Below, one piece after another: positions 51,351 through 60,626 of a stretch of 64,000 bases of DNA. The notes beneath the pieces are model-generated. The model made no database searches. It was not told where the DNA came from and worked only from the letters and a program-made list of their open reading frames with translations. The stretch covers positions 36,691,124-36,755,123 of the forward strand of contig CM055830.1 in assembly GCA_029582265.1 (NCBI GenBank), written 5' to 3'. Every line of letters begins with the position of its first letter. Position 1 is the stretch's first letter. The DNA comes from Zoroaster sp. YZ-2022 (Eukaryota > Echinodermata > Asteroidea > Forcipulatida > Zoroasteridae). The position numbers were made by a program, and so were the translations under genes.

Positions 51351-51449
51351 CTTGAAAGTGTTGCTCTAACTGTATTTTAGAAGAACAGGTCTTTTTGCAA
51401 TAACTGCAGTGATAAGATTCCTGTCCCTGTACTTCAGACTTGACAGGTT
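51351..51449 (-). CDS. Host zinc-finger exon (partial gene)
   Basis: A 99-base exon on the minus strand, flanked by a splice acceptor (TTTTACAG at 51450) and donor (AAG|GTTTGT at 51350). In frame it encodes YHCSYCKKTCSSKIQLEQHF, the first half of a C2H2 finger of the dsRNA-binding/ZMAT type (C-x2-C-x12-H), preceded by a polar linker. The second histidine would be in the next exon. The exon length is a multiple of three. Polinton copy 3 begins 37 bp upstream of it, inside the preceding intron. Confidence 0.55.
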
Positions 51450-51485
51450 CTGTAAAATCAAATGAAAGAATTGGGGAATGTGTTA

Positions 51486-51770
51486 AGTAGTATGTCAGAT
51501 GAGGGAACCGGACCACCTACTCAAAAAATCATTTTCTTCAAATTCTCTGGGTAGTAGTAGGGGGTTTTGAAAAACTAGCATTTTAAGAAAAAATCATTTT
51601 CTTCAAATTCTCTGGGTAGTAGTAGGGGGTTTTGAAAAAAGCAGTTTCCCACATGTTTTAAGCATAAAATAGATACTTCACGTTTTTTAAATTTTTTTTT
51701 ACGTTTATATTTTCTAAATATATATTGATTACAGAGACGATGCAAGCTCAACAACAATTTGTATCAAAAT
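51486..51770 (+). repeat. Left terminal inverted repeat of Polinton copy 3 (extent by homology)
   Basis: Aligned with the 285-bp TIR of copy 1. Two iterated cores lie at 51540-51562 and 51605-51627. The polymerase start codon at 51740 lies within it. The partner repeat is beyond the window. Confidence 0.8.
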
Positions 51771-54700
51771 GGACAAAGGAAAAATTAGAAGATTTTGTAA
51801 GAGAGAAACAAATTCGTATAATTTCAAACAGAACAGGTAGATTTAATAAACGTGTTTATTACGAAGCTGTAAAAAATTATTTTAAACATCATAAACCAAA
51901 ACCATTGTACAAATTAAATTTGGTTGAATTGAAAAGGCGTATAAATGTTGAAAATATAAATATTCCTACTCGCGGCTCTGGTAAAAAAGCGCAGTTGATT
52001 AAAAAAGATTACGTAGCCGCTATTGAAAGGTTTTACGGTAAAGAAACAGAGTTGAAATTTAATAAAACGATCGTTGGTGGAAGTTATTTACGTGAACATG
52101 TAATGATTGTTCCGTTGAACCACAGCAAAGAAAAAGATTTAAACATTTTTTCCCAAGCGGTAAATTTAAAGATTATTGACAAGTTGCGAAAAGACTTGCA
52201 GGAATTTAATGCGTTAAAGTTTATGATATACATACGCATTAAATTACTTAAAGAAAACTTGAGTAGCTCAACCGACGAAGCTGAACCAAATTTTCACAAC
52301 AAAAACCAAATTGTTTTATTAAATTTAAACGACATTGACGATATGCTAGTTGTTGTTTTTTCGCAAATTGCTGAAACTTTAGAAAAATATACTCGAGAGG
52401 GTAGTGGATGGTTAGTAGATCGTATCGTAGATATGAATCTCAGAATCTCTAAATATCAACCATTAATAGGAGGTAGTTATATCGAGCTATGCGACTATAT
52501 TAAAAATAAAAAAGCGTGCATCAACGTTAAAAACAACGATGACAATTGTTTGCGATGGGCTTTGCGCGCTCATCGTTTTCCCGCAGCCGATCATGTTGAT
52601 AGAACGAGTAAATACCCAATAGATGATGGTTTTAATTTTAATAATATTTCAACACCAACACCGATTAATCAAATTAAGCTAGTAGAAAAACAAAACAATA
52701 TAGCGATAAACGTTTTTGGTTGTGAAAAAAAAACTATACTAGTTTACAAAATTAGCGATCAACCAGCAAATCTAGATCGCATAAATTTATTAATGGTTCA
52801 CAAAGACGATAAATCTCACTACGTTTATATAAAAGATATGAATAAACTACTTTACGATCAAACGAACCATCACAACCGCAAACATTTTTGTTTACGATGT
52901 TTACAAGGTTTTTCAACGAAAGAACATTTAGAAAACCACGTAGAAATGTGTAAAGGAATAAATGACAAACCAACAAAAATTGTTTTACCAATAAAGTATA
53001 AAAACGACAAGGTAAAGTTTATAAATTTTCATAAAAAGATGAAAGTCCCATTCGTGATATACGCAGACTTTGAGAGTGTTATTAAAAAGATTGTAGACGA
53101 AAACTCTACCAATACTAAAAAACTACAAGAACACATCGTTTGCGGTTATTCGTACGTCGTCGTTTGTCGCGACGGTAAAAGTAGCTCCCCCGTTACGTAT
53201 ATAGGGGAAAAGATGCCGCGGAACATTTTTTAAATGAATTAAAAAAAGAAGAAGAAAAGATTAATACGATATTTAAAAATCCGAAAAAGTTAAACATGAC
53301 TGAAGAAGATGTAAAAGATTACAAGAACGCAAACGAGTGTTGGATATGTGAAAACAAGTTTTTTAAAGACGACGCTTGCGCGGCGGAGCCTGACGCCAAG
53401 TATAAAAAGGTAAGGGATCATTGTCACATTACCGGAAAATATAGAGGCGCTGCGCATAATTGTTGTAATTTAAGACTAAGTTTAAAACCAGAGAAAACTT
53501 TTATTCCAGTCGTATTTCATAATTTGCGAGGCTATGACTCTCATCTTATTATGCAAGCTGCCGGTTGTAGCGAAGGAAATTTAACGTGCATCGCAAACAA
53601 TATCGAAAAGTATATTTCTTTTAGTATTAATCAACTACGATTTATCGACAGCGCTCAATTTTTATTAGCTTCGCTAGACAAACTCGTAAAATCAAACGAT
53701 TCTTTTCCAATCACGACTAAACTCGAACCCTCCTTTGAAAAATTCAATCTTATTAAAAGCAAGGGCATTTATCCTTACGAGTACGTAGACAGTTTTGAAA
53801 AATTTAAAGAAACACAACTTCCTTCGATAGAATCTTTTTATAGCAGTTTAAACAGCCAACACATTACCACCTCTCAATACGAGCACGCAAAGAATGTTTA
53901 CAGCAAGTTTGATTGTAAAAATTTAGGAGATTATCACGATTTGTACGTGCGTACAGACACTTGCTTGTTGGCGGATGTGTTTGAAAACTTTCGTAATACT
54001 TGCATGCAACAATATGGTTTAGATCCGGCTAATTATTACACCAGTCCGGGATTGAGTTGGGACGCTTTATTAAAACATTCGAAACAAACTTTAGATTTGT
54101 TTACGGATGTCGACATGCATTTGTTTATAGAAAAAGGCACGCGAGGAGGAACGTGCATGGCGAGTAAACGATACGCTAAAGCAAACAACGCGTATTTAGA
54201 CGATTACGATTCATCTAAACCGTCGAGTTACATTATGTACTTGGACGCGAATAATTTATACGGCTACGCGATGAGTCAACCTTTACCGACTGGTAATTTT
54301 AAGTGGTTGAGTGAAAAACGAATAAAACGACTCGAGGAACAAGGATTTAAAAACGATAAAGGATACATTTTAGAAGTCGATTTAGAATACGTTAAAGAAT
54401 TACACGATTCTCACAACGCGTTTCCACTCGCGCCAGAATCGTTGACAGTACCGAAAGAATGGATGAGCGACTATCAACACGAGTTGCTAACCGGCAAGCC
54501 GGCTCCAAACGTTAAGAAATTAGTTCCAAATTTATACGACAAGAAAAACTACGTAGTTCATTATCGTAATTTACAATTGTATTTGCAACTCGGTATGAAA
54601 CTAACTAAAATTCATAAAGTTTTAGAATTTGACGAATCGTGTTGGATGAAATCATACATTGATTTAAATACACGATTAAGAAAAGATGCAAAGAGTGATT

Positions 54701-55506
54701 TTGAAAAAGATTTGTTTAAACTGATGAACAATTCAGTTTTTGGTAAAACTATGGAAAATGTACGAAATCGCATTAACGTAAATTTGAAGCGATTAAACGA
54801 TGAAAAACAAGACAATTTAATTCGTGCGCTTATAGCGAGACCAAATTTTGCCGAAGCGCGCATTTTCGATAATGAGCTAGTGGCTATTCACATGCACAAG
54901 ACAAAACTCTTACTCAACCGGCCAGTTTACGTAGGAATGAGCATATTGGATATATCTAAAGCTTTCATGTACGATTTTTATTACAATCATTTAAAAACAA
55001 ACTACGATTGTGAGTTGATTTACACAGACACGGATAGTTTGTTGCTCGAGATTAAAACGCAAGATGTGTATAAAGATTTATGTAAAAACAAATCTTTGTA
55101 CGATTTTAGTAATTATAAACAAGATCATTTTTTACATTCTGAAAACAACAAAAAAGTGATTGGCAAAATGAAAGATGAGTGCGCGGGAACAGTAATTTCC
55201 GAAGTTGTGTGTTTAAGACCAAAAATGTATTCGATACTTTTATCGAATGAAAAACAAATAAGAAAAGCTAAAGGAGTTAAAAAACAAGTTTTAATGCAAC
55301 AAATTAAACACGACCGCTATAAACAAGTTTTATCATTTAAAAATACTCTGCATCATGATATGAGTTTTATTAATCACGAAAAACACAGACTATATACAAC
55401 GCGAGTATCTAAAATATCACTCTCTCCTTTAGATACAAAGAAACACATTTTAGAAAACGGAATAGACACTCTAGCTTACGGTCACCGTTTAATAACAATT
55501 GGATGA
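51740..55506 (+). pseudogene. PolB: Protein-primed DNA polymerase B, full length with a single frameshift
   Basis: About 1,255 residues over two open stretches joined by a one-base loss in an A-run near 53203. Parts in order: two SAP-like helix pairs (about 8-50 and 55-105), a region with NNDDNCLRWALRAHRFP (about 268), C2H2-like finger FCLRCLQGFSTKEHLENHVEMC (about 381, written here only as a motif), exonuclease start VIYADFES (about 440), HNH-like zinc block WICENKF...RDHCHITGKYRGA (about 533-574), FHNLRGYDSHLI (Exo II), YHDLYVRTDTCLLADVF (Exo III), then polymerase motifs YLDANNLYGYAMSQ (about 835), LMNNSVFGKTMENVR (about 995) and LIYTDTDSLLLEI (about 1093). It replicates the element from a protein primer. 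It starts in the TIR. The break could be a sequencing error. Confidence 0.92.
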
Positions 55507-55524
55507 TTGATTACGAATGATTGA

Positions 55525-56527
55525 TTACAATCTCTTTGGCGGATTTTGTGTATTTCGCGGGATAATTTGTAATTCTTGTCTTACAAAACTACGAGCGGGG
55601 CCTCCTTCTAAATAGTACAATATAGGTTGATTCACACCTTTAACAGTTTTAGATATTCTATAAATTTTTATACTCCATATAGGATCGGTCGCTCTACGTC
55701 TCGTATCTTTTTCAGCTTCACCCGGTGCGTATAAATACCTAATTAAACTGTTGTTTGGGATTCTTTTTTCTTTTTTTACGCTTACGGGTGAAGCTGGATT
55801 TTGCTCTACAGAGCTCAATTTAATCGCGTCTTTTGGTTTTAAATTTATAAGACGCGTTGTTGTATTATTTAACTCTTTCACAACCTCCGGCAATCTTTTA
55901 ACCCACTCTATTTACTACCGCTACGCCGGATACTGCTGCACTCGTTATTTCTTTAGCGTACTGGTGAGAAAATAATCTTTCCGCCAACGTTTTATTAAAC
56001 CGCTCCACTATACCCTGAGCTCTATGATTACCAGCCTCACCTCGTTGAATTTTTACATTATGTTTACTCATTGTTACGTTAACGCTACTCATAAATTCTT
56101 TTCCAGGATCAACTTTTAAACGTGTAGGCCAAGTTAACGGTCTGCGTTTATAAATTTTCTCAAACGCGTTACCTACTTGAATAGCGGTTTTATCAGTTAA
56201 AGGTACTGCAGCTTTATATCTACTAGCCTCATCTACAACCGTTAACGCATACTTGTAAGTTCTTTTACCGATAACGTCATGAGGAAGAAACAATAGATCC
56301 GCTTGATGAACTTCATTTGGTTTTTCAAACGCACTGTATGATGAAGTTGGTCTAGGAATATATTTATGATAGGGTAAATAAATTTGCCACAGCGCTTGCT
56401 TTTTTATCCACTGTCTAACTATTTTTACATTTATTTTTGTTTCTTTAGACAGTTTATTGATTGCATCTTGACCTTTAAAGTATCCTTTAGGACTATAATA
56501 CACGTTAGATAACCTTTTCTCATCCAT
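55525..56527 (-). pseudogene. INT: Retroviral-type integrase, single frameshift
   Basis: Open from MDEKRLSNVYYSPKGYFKG for 208 residues, including the full catalytic core: Asp in HQADLLFLP (about 77), Asp in KVDPGKEF (about 140) and Glu in GIVERFN (about 175). A 2-base loss near 55905 shifts the C-terminal 120 residues (ELNNTTTRLINLKPKDA, then the SH3-like YYLEGGPARSFVRQELQ). The core could still fold, but the DNA-binding C-terminus would be lost. The start context is TTATAAATGG. It is convergent with the polymerase, 18 bases apart. Confidence 0.9.
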
Positions 56528-56568
56528 TTATAAATACATTATTTAAAAAAAATTTAATACATTGTATT

Positions 56569-56802
56569 TTATTCAGAATTCATAACATTACTTGGCAAAA
56601 TTCCTTGTTTAACTAGCCACATTTGCGTTACACCACTCGCGGCAACTACCGTAGTGAGTTTTAGCCCGTCTTTTATATCCAATTTTCCTAAATCGGCAGG
56701 TTTCATTTTAAATATTTTTTCACCCAACATGCTGTACAAAACAATAAAAAGAGTCATAACGGCGCTGTGATAAGCTGAATTTGCGATTCCTTTCGTGTCC
56801 AT
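56569..56802 (-). CDS. 77-residue membrane protein (copy 3)
   Basis: The same 77-residue protein as at 17245-17478, with no amino-acid difference that I can see. One hydrophobic segment (FIVLYSMLGEKIF) and a second weaker one near ASGVTQMWLVKQGIL. Perfect conservation between copies could reflect recent shared ancestry rather than selection. Confidence 0.75.
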   Translation of the reverse strand: MDTKGIANSAYHSAVMTLFIVLYSMLGEKIFKMKPADLGKLDIKDGLKLTTVVAASGVTQMWLVKQGILPSNVMNSE

Positions 56803-56832
56803 TGTATTTATATTAATAATATATAAATTTTT

Positions 56833-57252
56833 TTATTCCATTTCAAAAACATGTTTTTTTGTTTTAAGTTCGTTTTTAAATGCATTTTCTACAAGTTTAC
56901 TTTCACTTGGTTTTTCAAAAACAGTTGGCTCTTTGTTACTACCGCTTAAAAAGTAGTAAGCACCTAAACCTCCAACAAACAAAGCAATAGCGATATAGTA
57001 GTAGTTGTTTGAGCTCGTCGTTTCACTCGTTGACGCGGAGCGATCTTGCAGCGTTGTGTTTTTCGTTAACGCTTGTTGAGTTTTAGTCGAATCTTTTTTT
57101 AATTCTAGTTTTTTCTTTTTATTGAGTTCTGCGAGTTTTTTACCGGCCGCGACTCTGTTTGGATTTTTTTCTTTTTTAATCGGTGCTTTTGTTACTGTCT
57201 TTGGTTGTTGTACCGTCGTCTCCGTCTCTTGTACTTGTGCATTCGTCTCCAT
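56833..57252 (-). CDS. Basic membrane-anchored Polinton protein (copy 3)
   Basis: 139 residues, almost identical to copy 1: basic block NPNRVAAGKKLAELNKKKKL, Ser/Thr linker, membrane segment YYYIAIALFVGGLGAYYFL, tail with EPTVFEKPSESKLVENAFKN and end VFEME. The first 77 bases overlap the 3' end of the 202-residue gene in another frame. Confidence 0.8.
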   Translation of the reverse strand: METNAQVQETETTVQQPKTVTKAPIKKEKNPNRVAAGKKLAELNKKKKLELKKDSTKTQQALTKNTTLQDRSASTSETTSSNNYYYIAIALFVGGLGAYYFLSGSNKEPTVFEKPSESKLVENAFKNELKTKKHVFEME

Positions 57253-57784
57253 TCCTTTTATTATCTATACAAGATTCTTCTTTTCTTTTTAAATGTTTTG
57301 CTGTAATTAGAGTTGCACTGAGTGGCGCTACTAATATACCGTACTTGTAGTATATTTCACACGCTACGGTACTAAGCATGCTTTTAATGAATGGGTCTTT
57401 TTCTAAATCTGTAATTAATTTACCCTCATTGTCAATTTCAAAACTATAACCGTATAAATCAACGCGATTTAAACCGAGTCCTAAAAGTTTAACGTACAAT
57501 GTTAAAATAGCACTACCTAAGCTTTGCGTAATGTCACGACCCAATTTTGTTTCGTATTGCGTGTGCAACGCTTCACGCTCTTCCGTACTCATCGCTTCAA
57601 TATCTTTAACGCTGTACTCTTTACCGAAAAACTTGCTCGAATCTCCCCCAGCTACAACCGATAAAAGACGTTTATCTCGTAGCTTTTGTTTTAGCATTTC
57701 CACGTCGTCGTTTGTAACAACACTTGCTTGTGTAGAGAGTAGCGTAGTTGGATTTTCATTCAACAATTTAGCAACTTCTTCCAT
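57176..57784 (-). CDS. 202-residue Polinton protein with extended acidic tail
   Basis: The complete version of the 172-residue gene of copy 1. It has the same body (MEEVAKLLNENPTTLLSTQ; SSKFFGKEYSVKDIEAMSTE; FIKSMLSTVACEIYYKYGIL) and about 30 extra polar residues (EESCIDNKRNGDECTSTRDG...) encoded over the start of the next gene. The family is known to me from other Polintons, with function unknown. The start context is TATTAAATGG. Confidence 0.82.
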   Translation of the reverse strand: MEEVAKLLNENPTTLLSTQASVVTNDDVEMLKQKLRDKRLLSVVAGGDSSKFFGKEYSVKDIEAMSTEEREALHTQYETKLGRDITQSLGSAILTLYVKLLGLGLNRVDLYGYSFEIDNEGKLITDLEKDPFIKSMLSTVACEIYYKYGILVAPLSATLITAKHLKRKEESCIDNKRNGDECTSTRDGDDGTTTKDSNKSTD

Positions 57785-57828
57785 TTAATATAAGTGTTTA
57801 TAGAAAAATTTATACATCACACAACGTA

Positions 57829-58078
57829 TTATCAGTAATTGCTCACGTATTATGAGCAACCTATGAGCAACCTATGAGCAACCTATGAGCAATTACCCAA
57901 CGACCTATGAGCAACCTATGAGCAATTACCCAACGACCTTTAGTCACGTATCTCATAACTGGTAGGCTATGAGCAATTACCCAACGACCTATGAGCAACC
58001 TATGAGCAATTACCCAACGACCTATGAGCAATTACCCAACGACCTATGAGCAACCTATGAGCAATTACCCAACGACCT
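57829..58078. repeat. 11/22/33-bp tandem repeat after the ATPase (copy 3)
   Basis: Modules TATGAGCAACC (11 bp) and TATGAGCAATTACCCAACGACC (22 bp, given here in two parts TATGAGCAATT + ACCCAACGACC) alternate. At about 57939-57968 the array contains a copy of the ATPase gene's final 30 bases (TTTAGTCACGTATCTCATAA...), so part of the coding end has been duplicated into it. Confidence 0.9.
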
Positions 58079-58699
58079 TTAGTCACGTATCTCATAACTG
58101 GTAGGTTGATCCGTTTTTAAAATCAATTTTCTGTGTAAAACTTGTTTAAGTTGCTCGCGCGCTTGCTCTCGTAGTTCGGCCGTTGGTATAACATCGTTTT
58201 CTCTAAGACAATTTTCAAATGAATCTCTATCTTTACAATAAAATAAACACACCCATTTGAGTTGCTCTCTAAAGTCCTTTAATACGCTATTGTATTTTTG
58301 AGTAAGTATCCAACAACTATGTTTAATATGCCTACCGCTAAAAGCTAATTGAGTAATCATACATTTATTGTTTTCGTCGTATTTTTTATAATGCAATTGT
58401 TTACTCGCGCTACAATCATCGATTATAAACAACGTTTCGTTTCCTTCTAGTACGTCGCTATATATTTTTATCGCTTTGTTTAACGTACAATCTTTTAGAT
58501 CATCAACAAGCACTTGCTCGTTGTTCCAAATCCATTTTCTATTTTGATACGCGTCATTGTTTTTTATGGTAGGACACAATATAACTATATTTTCGAAATG
58601 TTTTAAATATTCTTTTTGTAACAAGTTTAAAATAAATTCAGTTTTTCCACACCCCGTTTGACCACAAATGAGCGCAACGTGTGAATATTTAGGTAACAT
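58079..58699 (-). CDS. A32-like genome-packaging ATPase (intact)
   Basis: 206 residues, complete. Walker A GQTGCGKT (13-20), Walker B TLFIIDD (89-95), then AFSGRHIKHSCWILTQKYNS (about 120-140), matching the sensor region of FtsK/HerA-type A32 packaging ATPases of Polintons and large DNA viruses. It would drive DNA into preformed capsids. It lies directly downstream of the major capsid gene with about 90 bp between, so the two are likely co-transcribed. It is the only intact ATPase of the three. Confidence 0.92.
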   Translation of the reverse strand: MLPKYSHVALICGQTGCGKTEFILNLLQKEYLKHFENIVILCPTIKNNDAYQNRKWIWNNEQVLVDDLKDCTLNKAIKIYSDVLEGNETLFIIDDCSASKQLHYKKYDENNKCMITQLAFSGRHIKHSCWILTQKYNSVLKDFREQLKWVCLFYCKDRDSFENCLRENDVIPTAELREQAREQLKQVLHRKLILKTDQPTSYEIRD

Positions 58700-58787
58700 A
58701 TTCTTTTAATATCTATCAAGATGTTTAATATAGTTGTTTATAAAACATTGTATATTATAGTTTATCGTCGGTACTCGTTCTTAAAAT

Positions 58788-60065
58788 CTAATAATCGACG
58801 GATTCGAAACGTGAGTTTCTTATGTTTAGTTGCGCGTCCATGATAATAAAAGTATACATGTTTAGTTCACCCGCACTCTCTGCTTCTTTTTCAATTTGAA
58901 TGGTAATTCCTTCGGATAAGTTTTGCACTCGTCTTCCGCTTCCGTGTAATTTATTATCGGTACTCGTTCTTAAATCTAAAAATAAACCGTATCGATTAAA
59001 ATAATAATTTGCTATTTTGATGTTGGATAAATCTAGAGCTTGCGCAACTTGTATAGCGTGTTGTTTTCTCGAATCACCAAAATATTTTGAAATCTCTTCC
59101 CATTGTTGATATCTTTTCATTCCGTGCGCGTAGAGTTGATTGGGAACGCCTTCGATGGTAATACTAACTTTGTTTATTTTCGGATTATAAAACCTGTTGC
59201 ACTCTTGTATGCTGGGTTCTTTGAATAGAAACAATATTCCTTTCATACTTTTTGCCGGAGTATTTAAATTTATATTCCACATTGTATCTTTTTTGTTTAA
59301 CGTTGTCACGCTCTGTCTCAGTACACGATCAAACAATATACTCGTTCTATTGCTGTATTGATTTCTAATTGTTCTAGCGAGTTCCGGCATATGAACTACC
59401 TCAAACTCTAAACTAATTCCACTTATAACATATTTAGCGTTGTCGTCGGTGGTTTTGATTACGTTACTAAATTTATTAAACACGAGTTCGTAAGTCAATC
59501 GATCTCCGATGCCCGACTGATAGTAAGGTTGATGATCGGTCAACAATTCAAAATCGAGTGGAATGTGATATCTATTTTTATACGCGTCCGCGACAGCTTT
59601 ATCTTTTCCGCTGTTTGCGGTTACATCTTTATCGCTAGCGTCCATTCTTATTTTAGTTACGTTTACATCTTCTATTCCTTGATACGTTAAATTTTCGCGT
59701 TGATCTTTAGTCAGCCATTCGTCTTTAAAACAATTGAATACATCCGCATCGTCTAAACTAAATATTTCATTTCCTTCCATTTTAATTATTATATGTTTTA
59801 CGATGCATCTACCTATATTTTGTACCAACGTTCTATTTTCATCATCCGCGCTAACGAGTTCTATGTTGAAAGCTAATCGCGTTGTATTCGGAACGATGAC
59901 GTCGTTCATTCCTAAATTTGGAAAACGAACCGTCAACAATTGATTTTCGTTTATGGTGCTCGGATTGTTTGTAATGACGACTTTTTGGCGCATTCCTTTT
60001 ACGCCTCGAGGTTCTCTTAATCTTCTGTATGGATCCAACGCATCTCCGTACGTATTATTAGTCAT
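58788..60065 (-). CDS. MCP: Major capsid protein (double jelly-roll), intact
   Basis: 425 residues from the ATG at 60065 (MTNNTYGDALDPYRR); another in-frame ATG lies 9 bases upstream. It differs from copy 1 at few positions (for example in the 150-175 loop and the YYFNRYGLFLD segment). Both jelly-roll halves are complete. An intact capsid gene next to an intact ATPase suggests recent viral-type function of this lineage. Confidence 0.93.
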   Translation of the reverse strand: MTNNTYGDALDPYRRLREPRGVKGMRQKVVITNNPSTINENQLLTVRFPNLGMNDVIVPNTTRLAFNIELVSADDENRTLVQNIGRCIVKHIIIKMEGNEIFSLDDADVFNCFKDEWLTKDQRENLTYQGIEDVNVTKIRMDASDKDVTANSGKDKAVADAYKNRYHIPLDFELLTDHQPYYQSGIGDRLTYELVFNKFSNVIKTTDDNAKYVISGISLEFEVVHMPELARTIRNQYSNRTSILFDRVLRQSVTTLNKKDTMWNINLNTPAKSMKGILFLFKEPSIQECNRFYNPKINKVSITIEGVPNQLYAHGMKRYQQWEEISKYFGDSRKQHAIQVAQALDLSNIKIANYYFNRYGLFLDLRTSTDNKLHGSGRRVQNLSEGITIQIEKEAESAGELNMYTFIIMDAQLNIRNSRFESVDY

Positions 60066-60174
60066 ATTTAACATTTGTAAATATATATATATATATATAT
60101 TTTTTTAAATAAACAAGCAAGTTGATTATAGCATTTTTATTCGCATATTTATAATTATCGTGTGTTGATTATAA

Positions 60175-60606
60175 ATGGTATCTATAGCTATGATGGTTGG
60201 TGGCGCGGTAATTAATGCGTTGGCGTTTACAGGTAGCAATTTTTTATTTAGTAATTTGCGCAACAACGACGCGCTACAAGAACGCAAACGACACGATTTA
60301 GCATTAGAACAGCTTTCGAAAGCTAGAGACGAATTTAGTAAAAAGCGTTTAAAATATCTAGATTATTTAAACGAGAAAATACAAAAAGAAACGAGCGCCG
60401 TAAGAACGTTTAATAATATCGACGAAGCGATGCAAGAATATTTGCGAGTAACTAACCAACGAATGAATTTACCGTTAAATTTACGCTACGAACCTAAATT
60501 AGAAGATTTTTACGTTCCTAGCGAAGATCAAAAAACGAGAGAGATTGTATTTATAGCATTAGGCATGAGCGCGGTTGGTTACTTGAGTTATAGATTGTTA
60601 AAATAA
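60175..60606 (+). CDS. 143-residue membrane/coiled-coil protein (copy 3)
   Basis: Differs from the copy 1 protein at only two residues that I can see (DKFS/DEFS and EYSRV/EYLRV). Hydrophobic N-terminus, charged coiled coil, C-terminal hydrophobic segment. The start is in GATTATAAATGG. It lies divergent from the major capsid gene and 20 bases before the 474-residue gene. Confidence 0.85.
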   Translation: MVSIAMMVGGAVINALAFTGSNFLFSNLRNNDALQERKRHDLALEQLSKARDEFSKKRLKYLDYLNEKIQKETSAVRTFNNIDEAMQEYLRVTNQRMNLPLNLRYEPKLEDFYVPSEDQKTREIVFIALGMSAVGYLSYRLLK

Positions 60607-60626
60607 AAGATGTAAAGTAATTGTAA

